Shown here piece after piece: positions 42,632 to 50,806 of a stretch of DNA of 64,000 nucleotides. The notes beneath the pieces are model-generated. The model worked only from the letters and a program-made list of their open reading frames with translations, did not search any database and was not told the DNA's origin. Both the position numbers and the translations under genes were made by a program. The stretch's first letter is position 1; each line of letters opens with the position of its first letter. This DNA comes from Flavobacterium reichenbachii (lineage in GTDB: Bacteria > Bacteroidota > Bacteroidia > Flavobacteriales > Flavobacteriaceae). The stretch covers positions 1 to 64,000 of the forward strand of contig NZ_MUHF01000023.1 of NCBI RefSeq assembly GCF_002217435.1. The letters run 5' to 3'.

Positions 42632-42885
42632 TTTAGACTTTTTTATAAAAATAATAATTTTTTTGAACCATATGAGTAATATAAGTTCATTTAAACATTC
42701 TAAATCTTTATTCTTTACCATTAAGAGATGAAGAAAATTAAGTATTGCTTGTTAATCTGGCGAATAAAATATTTAAAAATCTAAATTTGATGAACTTATA
42801 TAACTTACATGGTTTAACCTTTTTTAACATTTTGTTGCAAAATTATATTCGTATTTTTAGCGCCACAAAAAAATAGATTTTTTAT

Positions 42886-44787
42886 ATGAAAAAAATAGTA
42901 GTAACAACCTTAATAATGATGAGTTTAAATGCTATCGGACAAAATGTAATGTCACCAGAATTGTTATGGAAATTAGGAAGAGTAACACCGCTTGGTCTTT
43001 CTAAAGATGAAAAAAATATTGTTTTTAAAGTTTCTACACCTTCTGTAGCAGAAAACAAGTCGAATTCTAAATTCTACATTCTGCCCGTAAACGGCGGAAC
43101 TGCAACTGAAGTTAAGGAAATCAAAGAATTATTGAAAGACAAAAATATTTCGCCAGACGGAAAATTTTTAGTGTACAATGAAGAAGTAAAAATCGAGAAA
43201 GTTTTAGGAAAAGATTTTTACCCAAGCCTAGACAAATCTGATGCCCAGATTTATGACGGTTTAGATTATCGCCATTGGGATACGTGGAACGAAGGTAAAT
43301 TTAATCATGTTTTTTATAAAGAAAACAAAAACGGTGCTGCCGGAATCGACATTTTAAAAGGTGAAACTTTTGGCAGTCCTCAGAAACCTTTTGGTGGCGA
43401 CGAAGATTACATCTGGTCGCCGGACAGCAAAAGCATTTTGTATGTATGCAAGAAAAAAGCCGGAACTGATTATGCTATTTCTACAAATACTAATATTTAT
43501 GAGTACAATTTAGAAACTCAAAAAACAATAAACAGAACCGAAGACAATTTGGGTTACGACACGGCTCCTCAATTTTCTCCAACAGGAAATCTAACCTGGC
43601 TGCAAATGAAACGCGACGGTTATGAGGCGGATAAAAACAATTTGATTGTAGAGTTTAAGGGAATGAAAATGAACTTAACAGCTAATTGGGACGGAACTGT
43701 AGATCATTTTATCTGGAGTAAAGATGGCAAAAAAGTATTTTTTGTTGCAGCAACCGACGGTACAAAACAACTTTTTGAAGTAAACTTTCCCGGACTGACC
43801 AAAATTGCAGTTCAGGTTCGCCAGCTTACCAATGGTGATTTTGATGTAAATGATTTGGTTGGTTTTTCTGGCGATGAGATTATTGTAACCCGCACTGATA
43901 TGAATCATGCTGCAGAAATTTTTTCTTTCAACTTAAAGAAAAATAGCTGGAAACAATTGTCTAATGTAAATACTGAAACTTATAAAACATTGACGTTAAG
44001 CAAAACCGAGAAACGTTATGTTACGACTACAGACGGCAAAAAAATGCTGGTATGGGTGATCCTTCCTCCAAATTTTGATGCGTCTAAAAAATATCCAACT
44101 TTATTATTCTGTCAGGGAGGACCACAAAGTCCGCTGACACAATCGTATTCTTTCCGTTGGAATTTCTCTTTGATGGCTGCAAAAGGTTATGTAGTAGTAG
44201 CGCCAAACCGCCGCGGGATGCCGGGTCATGGTGTTGAATGGAACGAACAGATTAGTAAAGACTGGGGCGGACAGGTTATGGACGATTACCTTTCTGCAAT
44301 TGATGATGTTTCTAAAGAAAGCTACGTTGATAAAAGCCGTGTAGGTTGTGTGGGTGCAAGTTACGGAGGATATTCTGTGTTTTATCTGGCTGGAATCCAC
44401 AAAAATCGTTTCAAAACCTTTATCGCTCATGACGGAGTTTTTAATACTGTAAGTATGTTGGGAACTACAGAAGAAGTTTTCTTTAACAACTGGGATTTTG
44501 GCGGACCGTACTGGGAAAAAGATAATGTGGCAGCACAAAAAGCTTATACTACTTTTAATCCTGCAACTTTGGTGCAAAACTGGAACAAACCAATTTTGAT
44601 TTTTCAGGGAGGAAAAGATTACCGTGTGCCGATTGGACAAGGGCAAGAAGCTTTTCAGGCTGCACAGTTAAGAGGAATCAAAAGCAGATTTGTATATTTT
44701 CCAGATGAAAATCACTGGGTTTTACACCCGCAAAATGCTCAGGTTTGGCAGGGAGAATTTTTTAAATGGCTGAACGAGACCTTGTAA
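42886..44787 (+). CDS. S9 family (prolyl oligopeptidase-like) peptidase
   Basis: A 633-residue exported serine peptidase with a signal peptide (MKKIVVTTLIMMSLNAIG). Residues ~25-380 form a propeller with KDEKNIVFKVSTP and WSPDSKSILYV blades; the C-terminal ~250 residues form the alpha/beta hydrolase domain. The nucleophile is Ser492 in GCVGASYGGYS, the aspartate is in FQGGKDYRVP and the histidine in PDENHW. This matches acylaminoacyl-peptidase/DPP-IV-like enzymes that clip dipeptides or acylated residues in the periplasm. It has its own transcript, ending in a strong terminator. Confidence 0.93.
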   Translation: MKKIVVTTLIMMSLNAIGQNVMSPELLWKLGRVTPLGLSKDEKNIVFKVSTPSVAENKSNSKFYILPVNGGTATEVKEIKELLKDKNISPDGKFLVYNEEVKIEKVLGKDFYPSLDKSDAQIYDGLDYRHWDTWNEGKFNHVFYKENKNGAAGIDILKGETFGSPQKPFGGDEDYIWSPDSKSILYVCKKKAGTDYAISTNTNIYEYNLETQKTINRTEDNLGYDTAPQFSPTGNLTWLQMKRDGYEADKNNLIVEFKGMKMNLTANWDGTVDHFIWSKDGKKVFFVAATDGTKQLFEVNFPGLTKIAVQVRQLTNGDFDVNDLVGFSGDEIIVTRTDMNHAAEIFSFNLKKNSWKQLSNVNTETYKTLTLSKTEKRYVTTTDGKKMLVWVILPPNFDASKKYPTLLFCQGGPQSPLTQSYSFRWNFSLMAAKGYVVVAPNRRGMPGHGVEWNEQISKDWGGQVMDDYLSAIDDVSKESYVDKSRVGCVGASYGGYSVFYLAGIHKNRFKTFIAHDGVFNTVSMLGTTEEVFFNNWDFGGPYWEKDNVAAQKAYTTFNPATLVQNWNKPILIFQGGKDYRVPIGQGQEAFQAAQLRGIKSRFVYFPDENHWVLHPQNAQVWQGEFFKWLNETL

Positions 44788-44808
44788 TTTAATTCAGACA
44801 AACACAGC

Positions 44809-44846
44809 AAAGCCGTAGATTTATTATATAATCTACGGCTTTTTTG
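44809..44846 (+). terminator. Intrinsic terminator after the S9 peptidase
   Basis: AAAGCCGTAGAT (44809-44820) pairs with ATCTACGGCTTT (44831-44842) around an AT loop of 10 and enters a T-run. Confidence 0.85.
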
Positions 44847-44968
44847 TTTTCAAAAAATTAAAATTATATAAAACTTTGAGTTGGCATTTTATCTTTTAAA
44901 TAGATTTTTTAGATAAATTGCAAATGTTTACAGACACAGAATAACACCACAAATCCAACGCCGCATTT

Positions 44969-47410
44969 ATGGAAAGCAAAAAAAATTACATGCCAGTCAA
45001 GGTTCTCTTTAGTTATGTTGCTTTATTGGCATTGGTAGTTACTGTAGGTTGGTTTTTATATTCTGAAAATGTAGTTTATAATAAACTGGAAGACAAGATT
45101 GCGTTTGAAAAAACCAAAATTTTGAGAGTTAGCAAATTGTTTTCTAACGTATATAAAACGGAGAGTTTAGCGAGACAAACCATTCAAAACAATTCGCAAA
45201 AAGATTTTAATAATTACCTGATCGAAACCGATTCGCTGCGTCTGCGTATAGATACTTTAAAACAAATTGTTACGACGCAATATCAGAAAACACTGCTAGA
45301 CAGCGTAACCTATTTATTGGCTGAAAAAACCAAGAATATAAAGCAGTTAAAAGAAATAAAAAACAAGGCAGATGACGAAGTTTCTGTAAACTCGGCCATT
45401 GACGAGATTACAAAAATGGAGTTTAACTTACGTAAATTAGAACTTCAGGATTTTACCAAAAATCCGAATCAGCTTGGGAGTTACCAGCGTAATGTCTTGC
45501 AGCAGTATGTAGATTATCTCAATCAAAATATTCCTGACGACAGCACTAATACTTTGAGCAAACGAGCCTCAGATTCTATTTTGGCTAATTCGAAGAAACT
45601 CTTGAGTTCGGTAAAACTGCGTGCCGAAAAAAAGAAAGAATCACTGGATTTTGAAGAGAATAAATTACTGCAGACCGAAATGGCGATTTCTGATCAGCTT
45701 AGAAAAGTTCTTAGAATTATTGAGCGCGAAATCATAATCAACTCCATAAAAAATAATTCACTTAAAGAGAAATCATTAAAAAGGGTCAACGAGATTGTTA
45801 CTGCTTCTGCCGTAATCGGTTTATTGCTTACTGTATTTTTCTCAATTCTTATTGTAAGCGATTCGACTAAATCTCAGTTGTATAAAAAACAGCTGGAAAT
45901 TGCCAACTTTAAAACCAAAAATCTTCTAAAAAGTCGTGAACAATTAATCTCAACCGTAAGCCACGATTTAAAAACACCGTTGAGTACGATTGTAGGTTAT
46001 TCTGAACTTTTAGGGAATTCAGAGGTAAATACGAAGCAGTCTTATTTTATAAAAAACATCAAAAATTCGTCAGAGTACATTACACAATTGGTACAGGATT
46101 TATTGGATTTTTCTCAGATTGAAGCCGGAAAAATTACAATAGAAAAAGTTCCGTTTTTACTTCCGGAAATTGTTGAAGATGTTGCGCGTAACATTCAAAC
46201 CGTTTACAAACAGAAAAACATTGATTTAATTATTAATGTTGATGAAAAACTGCAGACCAGAATTGTTGGAGATCCGTTTCGATTGAAGCAGGTTTTAACC
46301 AACATTATCGGGAATGCTTATAAATTTACAGAAACAGGCTACATCAAAATTGGCGCTTACATAACAGACGACAATAACTTTTTTGTAGTAAATATTGAAG
46401 ATACCGGAATTGGAATTGAAAAAGGAAATCAAAAATTGGTTTTTGAAGAATTTGCGCAGGCGAATGAAAACATTGAAAAAAAATACGGCGGAACAGGTTT
46501 AGGATTGGCAATCTGCCAGAAAATAATTTCGATTCTGGGCGGAAAATTAAATCTGGAAAGTACATTTGGAAAGGGAAGCACCTTTGAAGTTACGCTTCCG
46601 CTGCTTTTCGACCACAGTCAAAATACGATTGAAGAAGTTAAAAAACCTATTTTAAGAAATACTACGCAGCAAACCTTTGTTGTTGTAGACGACGACATCA
46701 ATCTTTTAAATTTAACCAGCAGCGTTTTAAAACAGGAAAACCATAAAGTTTTATCCTTTAATAATGCTGCAAAAGCACTTGAGGCAATTCAGAGCACGAA
46801 TTATGATTTTGTGATTACCGACATTCAGATGCCGGAAATGGATGGTTTTATGTTTCTGGAAAAACTAAAAAAACTTCCCGGGTCTGTGTATGATAAACAG
46901 CCTGTAATTGCTTTAACAGGAAGAACAGATTTAGATTTTTCTGTGTACAAAGATGCGGGTTTTACTACGGTGGTAAAAAAACCTTATTCTCCAAAGATAT
47001 TGTTAGAAACCATTCATCATATTTTAGATAATGATGTGCTTCCAAATGTTGAGATTAGTGATATCGAAGATCATAATTCGTCTCAATTGTATTCGCTGGA
47101 TACTCTTTACGAGTTTTTAGGCAATGACAACGAAGCTTTAAAAGAAGTTATAAAATCCTTTATAGACAGTAGCATAGAAAATCTTGCTCTTTTGCAAACT
47201 GCTATTGCAGAACAGAATACAGAGGAAGCCAGATCTATTGCGCACCGAATTGCACCTATGTTTAAACAAATTCAGGCACGTGAAATTGGTGAAATGCTGA
47301 AAAGAATAGAAAAACAGGAAATTGATATTTCTGAGATGAACGTCATGTACAAAGATCTAAAAAACAGAACCGATTTGCTGTTTGCTGAGCTAAAACAGGA
47401 ATTGGCTTAG
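44969..47410 (+). CDS. Hybrid sensor histidine kinase with receiver and Hpt domains
   Basis: An 813-residue phosphorelay kinase. It has a membrane helix at about 11-31, a periplasmic coiled region (about 32-270), a second helix at about 275-297, then HisKA with His332 in TVSHDLKTPLSTIVG, an ATP-binding domain (NIIGNAYKFTETGY, DTGIGIEKG, GGTGLGLAICQKI), a receiver with Asp618 in FVITDIQMPEMDG, and a C-terminal Hpt domain with His759 in RSIAHRIAPMFKQ. Signal would flow His332-Asp618-His759-response regulator. Its last four bases overlap the convergent NtrC-type regulator gene, its likely partner. Confidence 0.93.
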   Translation: MESKKNYMPVKVLFSYVALLALVVTVGWFLYSENVVYNKLEDKIAFEKTKILRVSKLFSNVYKTESLARQTIQNNSQKDFNNYLIETDSLRLRIDTLKQIVTTQYQKTLLDSVTYLLAEKTKNIKQLKEIKNKADDEVSVNSAIDEITKMEFNLRKLELQDFTKNPNQLGSYQRNVLQQYVDYLNQNIPDDSTNTLSKRASDSILANSKKLLSSVKLRAEKKKESLDFEENKLLQTEMAISDQLRKVLRIIEREIIINSIKNNSLKEKSLKRVNEIVTASAVIGLLLTVFFSILIVSDSTKSQLYKKQLEIANFKTKNLLKSREQLISTVSHDLKTPLSTIVGYSELLGNSEVNTKQSYFIKNIKNSSEYITQLVQDLLDFSQIEAGKITIEKVPFLLPEIVEDVARNIQTVYKQKNIDLIINVDEKLQTRIVGDPFRLKQVLTNIIGNAYKFTETGYIKIGAYITDDNNFFVVNIEDTGIGIEKGNQKLVFEEFAQANENIEKKYGGTGLGLAICQKIISILGGKLNLESTFGKGSTFEVTLPLLFDHSQNTIEEVKKPILRNTTQQTFVVVDDDINLLNLTSSVLKQENHKVLSFNNAAKALEAIQSTNYDFVITDIQMPEMDGFMFLEKLKKLPGSVYDKQPVIALTGRTDLDFSVYKDAGFTTVVKKPYSPKILLETIHHILDNDVLPNVEISDIEDHNSSQLYSLDTLYEFLGNDNEALKEVIKSFIDSSIENLALLQTAIAEQNTEEARSIAHRIAPMFKQIQAREIGEMLKRIEKQEIDISEMNVMYKDLKNRTDLLFAELKQELA

Positions 47411-48753
47411 TCTATATTGTATTGCTTCAATTTATTGTAAAGTGTTTTTCTGGTAATTTTAAGCAGTTTTGCAGCTTCAGATTTGTTATTCTGCGCTTTA
47501 GATAAAGCGTGAATAATGGCTTCTTTTTCATTTTCTGATAATGAAAAATTACCTCCTGAGCTTTGTGATCTTTGTATTTGAAAAAATTCTGCCGGCAGTA
47601 CATCTGTTTGTATAAAATCGCCCTGAGATAAAAGTGTAGCTCGTTTAACGCAGTTTTGCAATTCACGTAAATTTCCCGGCCAGCTGTAATTTTGAAATAT
47701 AGTAACAACTTCTGGAGAAAATCCGACGATGTCTTTATTGAGCTGCTGATTGGCTTTTTCCAGAAAATAATCAGCAAAAACCATCAAATCTTCTTCTCGG
47801 TCTTTTAAAGATGGCGACTGAATCGAAAACTCGTTGATTCTATGGTATAAATCTTCTCTAAAATCACCGTTTTTTACTGCTTCCCGTAAATCTTCGTTTG
47901 TAGCGGTAATAATTCTTATATCGACGTTTATTTCTTTATTGCTTCCAACAGGTTTTATTTTTCGTTCCTGAAGCGCACGCAATAGCTGAATCTGGTTTTC
48001 ATAAGAAAGGTTTCCTATTTCATCCAAGAACAATGTTCCGCCGTTTGCTGCTTCAAAATATCCCATTTTATCACTGATTGCTCCGGTGAAAGATCCCTTT
48101 AAGTGACCAAAAAATTCACTGGCCGCCAATTCTTTTGGAATTGCACCACAATCGACTGCAATAAAATTGTTGTTTTTTCTATTGCTCTGCTGATGAATAC
48201 TTTTGGCAATAATTTCTTTTCCTGTGCCGCTTTCGCCAATAATTAAAACTGACATATCTGTTGGACTTACCAATTGAATATGATCTAATAATTTTTTTGA
48301 GGCAGTAGAAATTCCTTTTACAAATTCATTTTCAACTGCTGCGGGCTTTTTATTTGATTTCTTCTCTTTTACCGGCGTTTCTTTTTCTTCTTTTGGAAGC
48401 TGTAATGCATTTGTAATAACCAGTAAAACTTCATCCGGATTAAAAGGTTTGGAGATATAATCTGCAGCACCGTTCTTAATTGCTTTAACGGCAGTATTTA
48501 CATCAGAGTAGCCCGTCATTAAGATTACGGGAATTTCAGGATAATCATTTTTGATTTCAGACATTAGTCCAATGCCATCAGAATCAGGCAGGCGCAGATC
48601 GGTCAAAATCAAATCAAAAGATTCGTTTTTAATCGCAAGCCGTGCCTCTGCAGCAGAGAAAGCTATCGTTACATCGTATGCTTTTTTAACTAGAAATTTT
48701 TCTAATAATTTGCAAAACGAAATGTCATCTTCTATTAATAATATCTTTGGCAT
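47407..48753 (-). CDS. NtrC-family sigma-54-dependent response regulator
   Basis: A 448-residue activator. The receiver (1-115) has Asp52 in LILTDLRLPDSDG and the DYISKPF lysine. The AAA+ domain (about 140-380) has Walker A GESGTGKEI, the sigma-54-contacting loop as GSFTGAISD (canonical GAFTGA with Ala to Ser), Walker B GGTLFLDEIGNL and the LREAVKNGDFREDLYHRI sensor region. The C-terminal Fis-type HTH is NKSEAAKLLKITRKTLYNKL. It therefore activates -24/-12 promoters with RpoN (21906-23366). It is transcribed toward, and overlaps by 4 bases, the hybrid kinase gene. The adjacent PepSY-like operon is a candidate target. Confidence 0.95.
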   Translation of the reverse strand: MPKILLIEDDISFCKLLEKFLVKKAYDVTIAFSAAEARLAIKNESFDLILTDLRLPDSDGIGLMSEIKNDYPEIPVILMTGYSDVNTAVKAIKNGAADYISKPFNPDEVLLVITNALQLPKEEKETPVKEKKSNKKPAAVENEFVKGISTASKKLLDHIQLVSPTDMSVLIIGESGTGKEIIAKSIHQQSNRKNNNFIAVDCGAIPKELAASEFFGHLKGSFTGAISDKMGYFEAANGGTLFLDEIGNLSYENQIQLLRALQERKIKPVGSNKEINVDIRIITATNEDLREAVKNGDFREDLYHRINEFSIQSPSLKDREEDLMVFADYFLEKANQQLNKDIVGFSPEVVTIFQNYSWPGNLRELQNCVKRATLLSQGDFIQTDVLPAEFFQIQRSQSSGGNFSLSENEKEAIIHALSKAQNNKSEAAKLLKITRKTLYNKLKQYNID

Positions 48754-48820
48754 TTGCTTTTTGGGACTTTTTTGCTAAAATAAGACTATTAAAATTGTCT
48801 TTTCACAAAATTATGCAAAA

Positions 48821-48851
48821 AAAAAGAGATTGCTGTAAGCAATCTCTTTTT
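48821..48851. terminator. Perfect 14-bp terminator between the PepSY-like array and the activator gene
   Basis: AAAAAGAGATTGCT (48821-48834), loop GTA, and its exact complement (48838-48851) with flanking A and T runs work in both directions. It separates the PepSY-like operon from the activator gene. Confidence 0.85.
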
Positions 48852-48881
48852 CACCAAAAACATAAATCTAAATTCACCTAA

Positions 48882-49184
48882 TTATATCTTCAACCAGTTA
48901 CCATTGACATCTGAATACACAGTAGCCTTTTGGTCTCCAACTGATATTTCGAGTTTATACTCTTTTTTTTCATTCACGTAAGCTTTTTCTAGTTTAGCAC
49001 CAGGGTAAGCAGTTTGCAATGCTGTTTTTACAGCTGCGGGAACAGCGTCAGCACTAACTTCTGTATATTCTTTTTGCTGTACAGAAACAGTCGTTACTTC
49101 TGTCTTTTCAGTAGTTGTTGATGTACTTGCGTAGATAGACAAACTCCCTAAAATGATAGCTGTCGATAAGATTAACTTTTTCAT
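48882..49184 (-). CDS. PepSY-like secreted small protein 5 (distal)
   Basis: A 100-residue exported protein: signal peptide MKKLILSTAIILGSLSIYAS, a short linker with STTTEKTEVTTVSVQQ, then a ~65-residue domain with VPAAVKTALQTAYPGAKLEKAY and YKLEISVGDQKATVYSDVNG. It resembles half of a PepSY/BLIP-like domain and is a paralogue of the four genes upstream. The proteins probably act in the periplasm; role unknown. Last of a five-gene tandem unit; its gene gap to the previous copy is 18 bp. Confidence 0.8.
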   Translation of the reverse strand: MKKLILSTAIILGSLSIYASTSTTTEKTEVTTVSVQQKEYTEVSADAVPAAVKTALQTAYPGAKLEKAYVNEKKEYKLEISVGDQKATVYSDVNGNWLKI

Positions 49185-49202
49185 AATGCTGATTTTTATT
49201 TA

Positions 49203-49499
49203 TTATTTTTTAATGATATTTCCCGAAGCATCAGTATATACAACATACTTTTTGTCTCCACTTGAAATCTCTAACTTGTACTCATTTTTAGCATTTTTAT
49301 ATGCTTTTTCGAGCTTAGTATTCGGAAATGATTTTTCTATTGTTGACTTTACAGCTGCTGGTACAGCATCTGCGCCAACTTCAGTAAATTCATCTTGAAT
49401 AGTTACAGATTGAGCCATTTTAGTGGCCAGGGATGGAGCTGCAGCCTGAACTGACAAACCTCCTAAAACAATTGCTGCTGATAAGATTAGCTTTTTCAT
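49203..49499 (-). CDS. PepSY-like secreted small protein 4
   Basis: A 98-residue paralogue with signal peptide MKKLILSAAIVLGGLSVQAA and the domain VPAAVKSTIEKSFPNTKLEKAY, YKLEISSGDKKYVVYTDASG, ending in IKK. Compared with its neighbours it keeps the YKLE-GDK-YTDASG skeleton while the first half varies. It lies in the operon, 18 bp from the next copy on each side. Confidence 0.8.
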   Translation of the reverse strand: MKKLILSAAIVLGGLSVQAAAPSLATKMAQSVTIQDEFTEVGADAVPAAVKSTIEKSFPNTKLEKAYKNAKNEYKLEISSGDKKYVVYTDASGNIIKK

Positions 49500-49517
49500 G
49501 ATAGTTTATAGTTTAAA

Positions 49518-49808
49518 TTATTTTTTAATAATTTTTCCTGAAGCATCTGTGTAAACAATTGATTTTTCTCCACGAACAGTTACTTCGATTTTGTATTCTT
49601 TTTTATCGTTTACCCAGGCTTTTTCTAATTTTACACCTGGATACTCGTTATCTAGAGCTGTTTTGATGGCTGCCGGAACAGCATCAACTTCTTTATAATC
49701 GTCCTGAACATTTACGGATTGAAACGCTGCACTATTTACAACAACATTCTCTGCCTGCATCGACAATGTTCCTAGAACAATTGCTGCCGATAAGATTAAC
49801 TTTTTCAT
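49518..49808 (-). CDS. PepSY-like secreted small protein 3
   Basis: A 96-residue paralogue: signal peptide MKKLILSAAIVLGTLSMQA, then VPAAIKTALDNEYPGVKLEKAW and YKIEVTVRGEKSIVYTDASGKIIKK. It is the shortest copy and lacks the LEELP segment of copies 1 and 2, which groups it with copies 4 and 5. The gene is 24 bp from copy 2. Confidence 0.8.
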   Translation of the reverse strand: MKKLILSAAIVLGTLSMQAENVVVNSAAFQSVNVQDDYKEVDAVPAAIKTALDNEYPGVKLEKAWVNDKKEYKIEVTVRGEKSIVYTDASGKIIKK

Positions 49809-49832
49809 AATAGTAGTTTTTTAGTTAATGTT

Positions 49833-50129
49833 TTATTTTTTAATCCAGGTACCGTCTGCATTTGCAAAAAGATTTCCTGTTTTATCTCCAACAGTTACAT
49901 CTAATTTGTACTCTGATTTTGCATTTTTGTATGCTTTAGAAAGAACTGCATCCGGATATGCTTTTTTAAGAGCGTCTGTTACCGCTGTCGGAAGTTCTTC
50001 TAATTTAATTTCTGTGTATTCGTCCTGAATAGAAATTGTTTTTACGATTGTATTTGTTATTGGTGAAGTTGAAGCAAATGAAGTTAAACCTCCCAAAACT
50101 ATTGCGGCTGATAAAAATAAATTTTTCAT
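49833..50129 (-). CDS. PepSY-like secreted small protein 2
   Basis: A 98-residue paralogue almost identical to the upstream copy: signal peptide MKNLFLSAAIVLGGLTSFAS, TEIKLEELPTAVTDALKKAYPD, YKLDVTVGDKTGNLFANADG, ending WIKK. The offset between copies 1 and 2 is 348 bp, including the gene gap, so they represent a recent whole-unit tandem duplication. Confidence 0.82.
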   Translation of the reverse strand: MKNLFLSAAIVLGGLTSFASTSPITNTIVKTISIQDEYTEIKLEELPTAVTDALKKAYPDAVLSKAYKNAKSEYKLDVTVGDKTGNLFANADGTWIKK

Positions 50130-50180
50130 AATGTGTATATTTAAGTATTAATAATTGAAATTAGATTGTAAGAAAGCTGC

Positions 50181-50477
50181 TTATTTTTTAATCCAAGATC
50201 CATCTGCATTTGCAAAAAGATTTCCTACTTTGTCACCAACGGTAACGTCTAATTTATATTCTGATTTTTCGTTTTTATAGGCTTTAGTAATTACCGCTTC
50301 CGGATATGCTTTTTTCAAAGATTCTGAGATAGCTGATGGTAATTCTTCTAATTTAATTTCTGTGTATTCGTCTTCAACAGAAACAACTTTTACGATAGTA
50401 TTTGTAATCGGAGAAGTTGAAGCGAATGAAGTTAAACTTCCTAAAACAATTGCGGCTGATAAAAATAGATTTTTCAT
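50181..50477 (-). CDS. PepSY-like secreted small protein 1 (promoter-proximal)
   Basis: A 98-residue exported protein, first of five tandem paralogues: signal peptide MKNLFLSAAIVLGSLTSFAS, TEIKLEELPSAISESLKKAYPE, YKLDVTVGDKVGNLFANADG, ending WIKK. The upstream DNA holds a -24-like element and a strong dyad, so this copy sits at the head of a likely activator-controlled operon. Family role unknown; many flavobacterial genomes carry single or multiple such proteins. Confidence 0.82.
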   Translation of the reverse strand: MKNLFLSAAIVLGSLTSFASTSPITNTIVKVVSVEDEYTEIKLEELPSAISESLKKAYPEAVITKAYKNEKSEYKLDVTVGDKVGNLFANADGSWIKK

Positions 50478-50544
50478 AATGTGTATATTTTAATTATTTA
50501 CTAGTTGTTTACGCTTTAGATAATGAAAATATTATGCCGTAATC

Positions 50545-50560
50545 AAAAACTAGTATGCCA
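50545..50560 (-). promoter_or_regulatory. Possible sigma-54 (-24/-12) promoter of the PepSY-like operon
   Basis: On the minus strand the sequence TGGCATACTAGTTTTT begins with a consensus -24 element (TGGCAYR) at 50554-50560. The -12 element, four bases on, reads TTTTT and so lacks the conserved GC of TTGCA. The match is therefore half good. It lies about 70 bp before the first PepSY-like ATG. Confidence 0.35.
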
Positions 50561-50657
50561 AACTGGCTAAAGCCTTTATTTTAAAGGATTTATTTAAAAT
50601 ATACCAAAAACAAAAAAATCAAAAATGTGTTTACTTAAACAAAAAAGTGCGTAAAAA

Positions 50658-50678
50658 GTATACACAAAATGTGTATAC
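50658..50678. promoter_or_regulatory. 21-bp dyad, candidate activator-binding site
   Basis: GTATACACA-AAA-TGTGTATAC is a perfect 9-bp dyad with a 3-base spacer. A further half-site (TGTGTTTAC, 8 of 9) lies at 50626-50634. The dyad is about 100 bp upstream of the -24-like element and 180 bp before the first PepSY-like gene, the distance typical of NtrC-type enhancers. Confidence 0.5.
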
Positions 50679-50722
50679 TTGGTGAAAATAGTTTTTAAGA
50701 TCTTCTTTTTCAGTAACAAATA

Positions 50723-50753
50723 AACCCGACAGGTTTTAAAAACCTGTCGGGTT
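50723..50753. repeat. Dispersed palindrome AACCCGACAGGTTTT
   Basis: A 15-base arm (50723-50737) and its exact complement (50739-50753) with a single-base loop. It is the second copy of the palindrome at 23539-23572. Confidence 0.75.
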
Positions 50754-50777
50754 ACTGTAATATATAAGTTTAATAAA

Positions 50778-50803
50778 AAAGGCTGTCAAAATTGACAGCC
50801 TTT
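50778..50803 (-). terminator. Terminator of the accC end
   Basis: AAAGGCTGTCAA pairs with TTGACAGCCTTT around a short centre; read on the minus strand it follows the accC stop (50807) and enters a T-run. Confidence 0.8.
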
Positions 50804-50806
50804 AAA

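Noticed and set aside
42632..42721. Longer N-terminus for the FAD oxidoreductase
   Set aside because: It adds a hydrophobic, AT-derived segment before a normal flavoprotein start.
44104..44646. 180-residue minus-strand frame in the S9 peptidase gene
   Set aside because: It lies opposite the catalytic domain, where codon structure of the real gene produces a long mirror frame.
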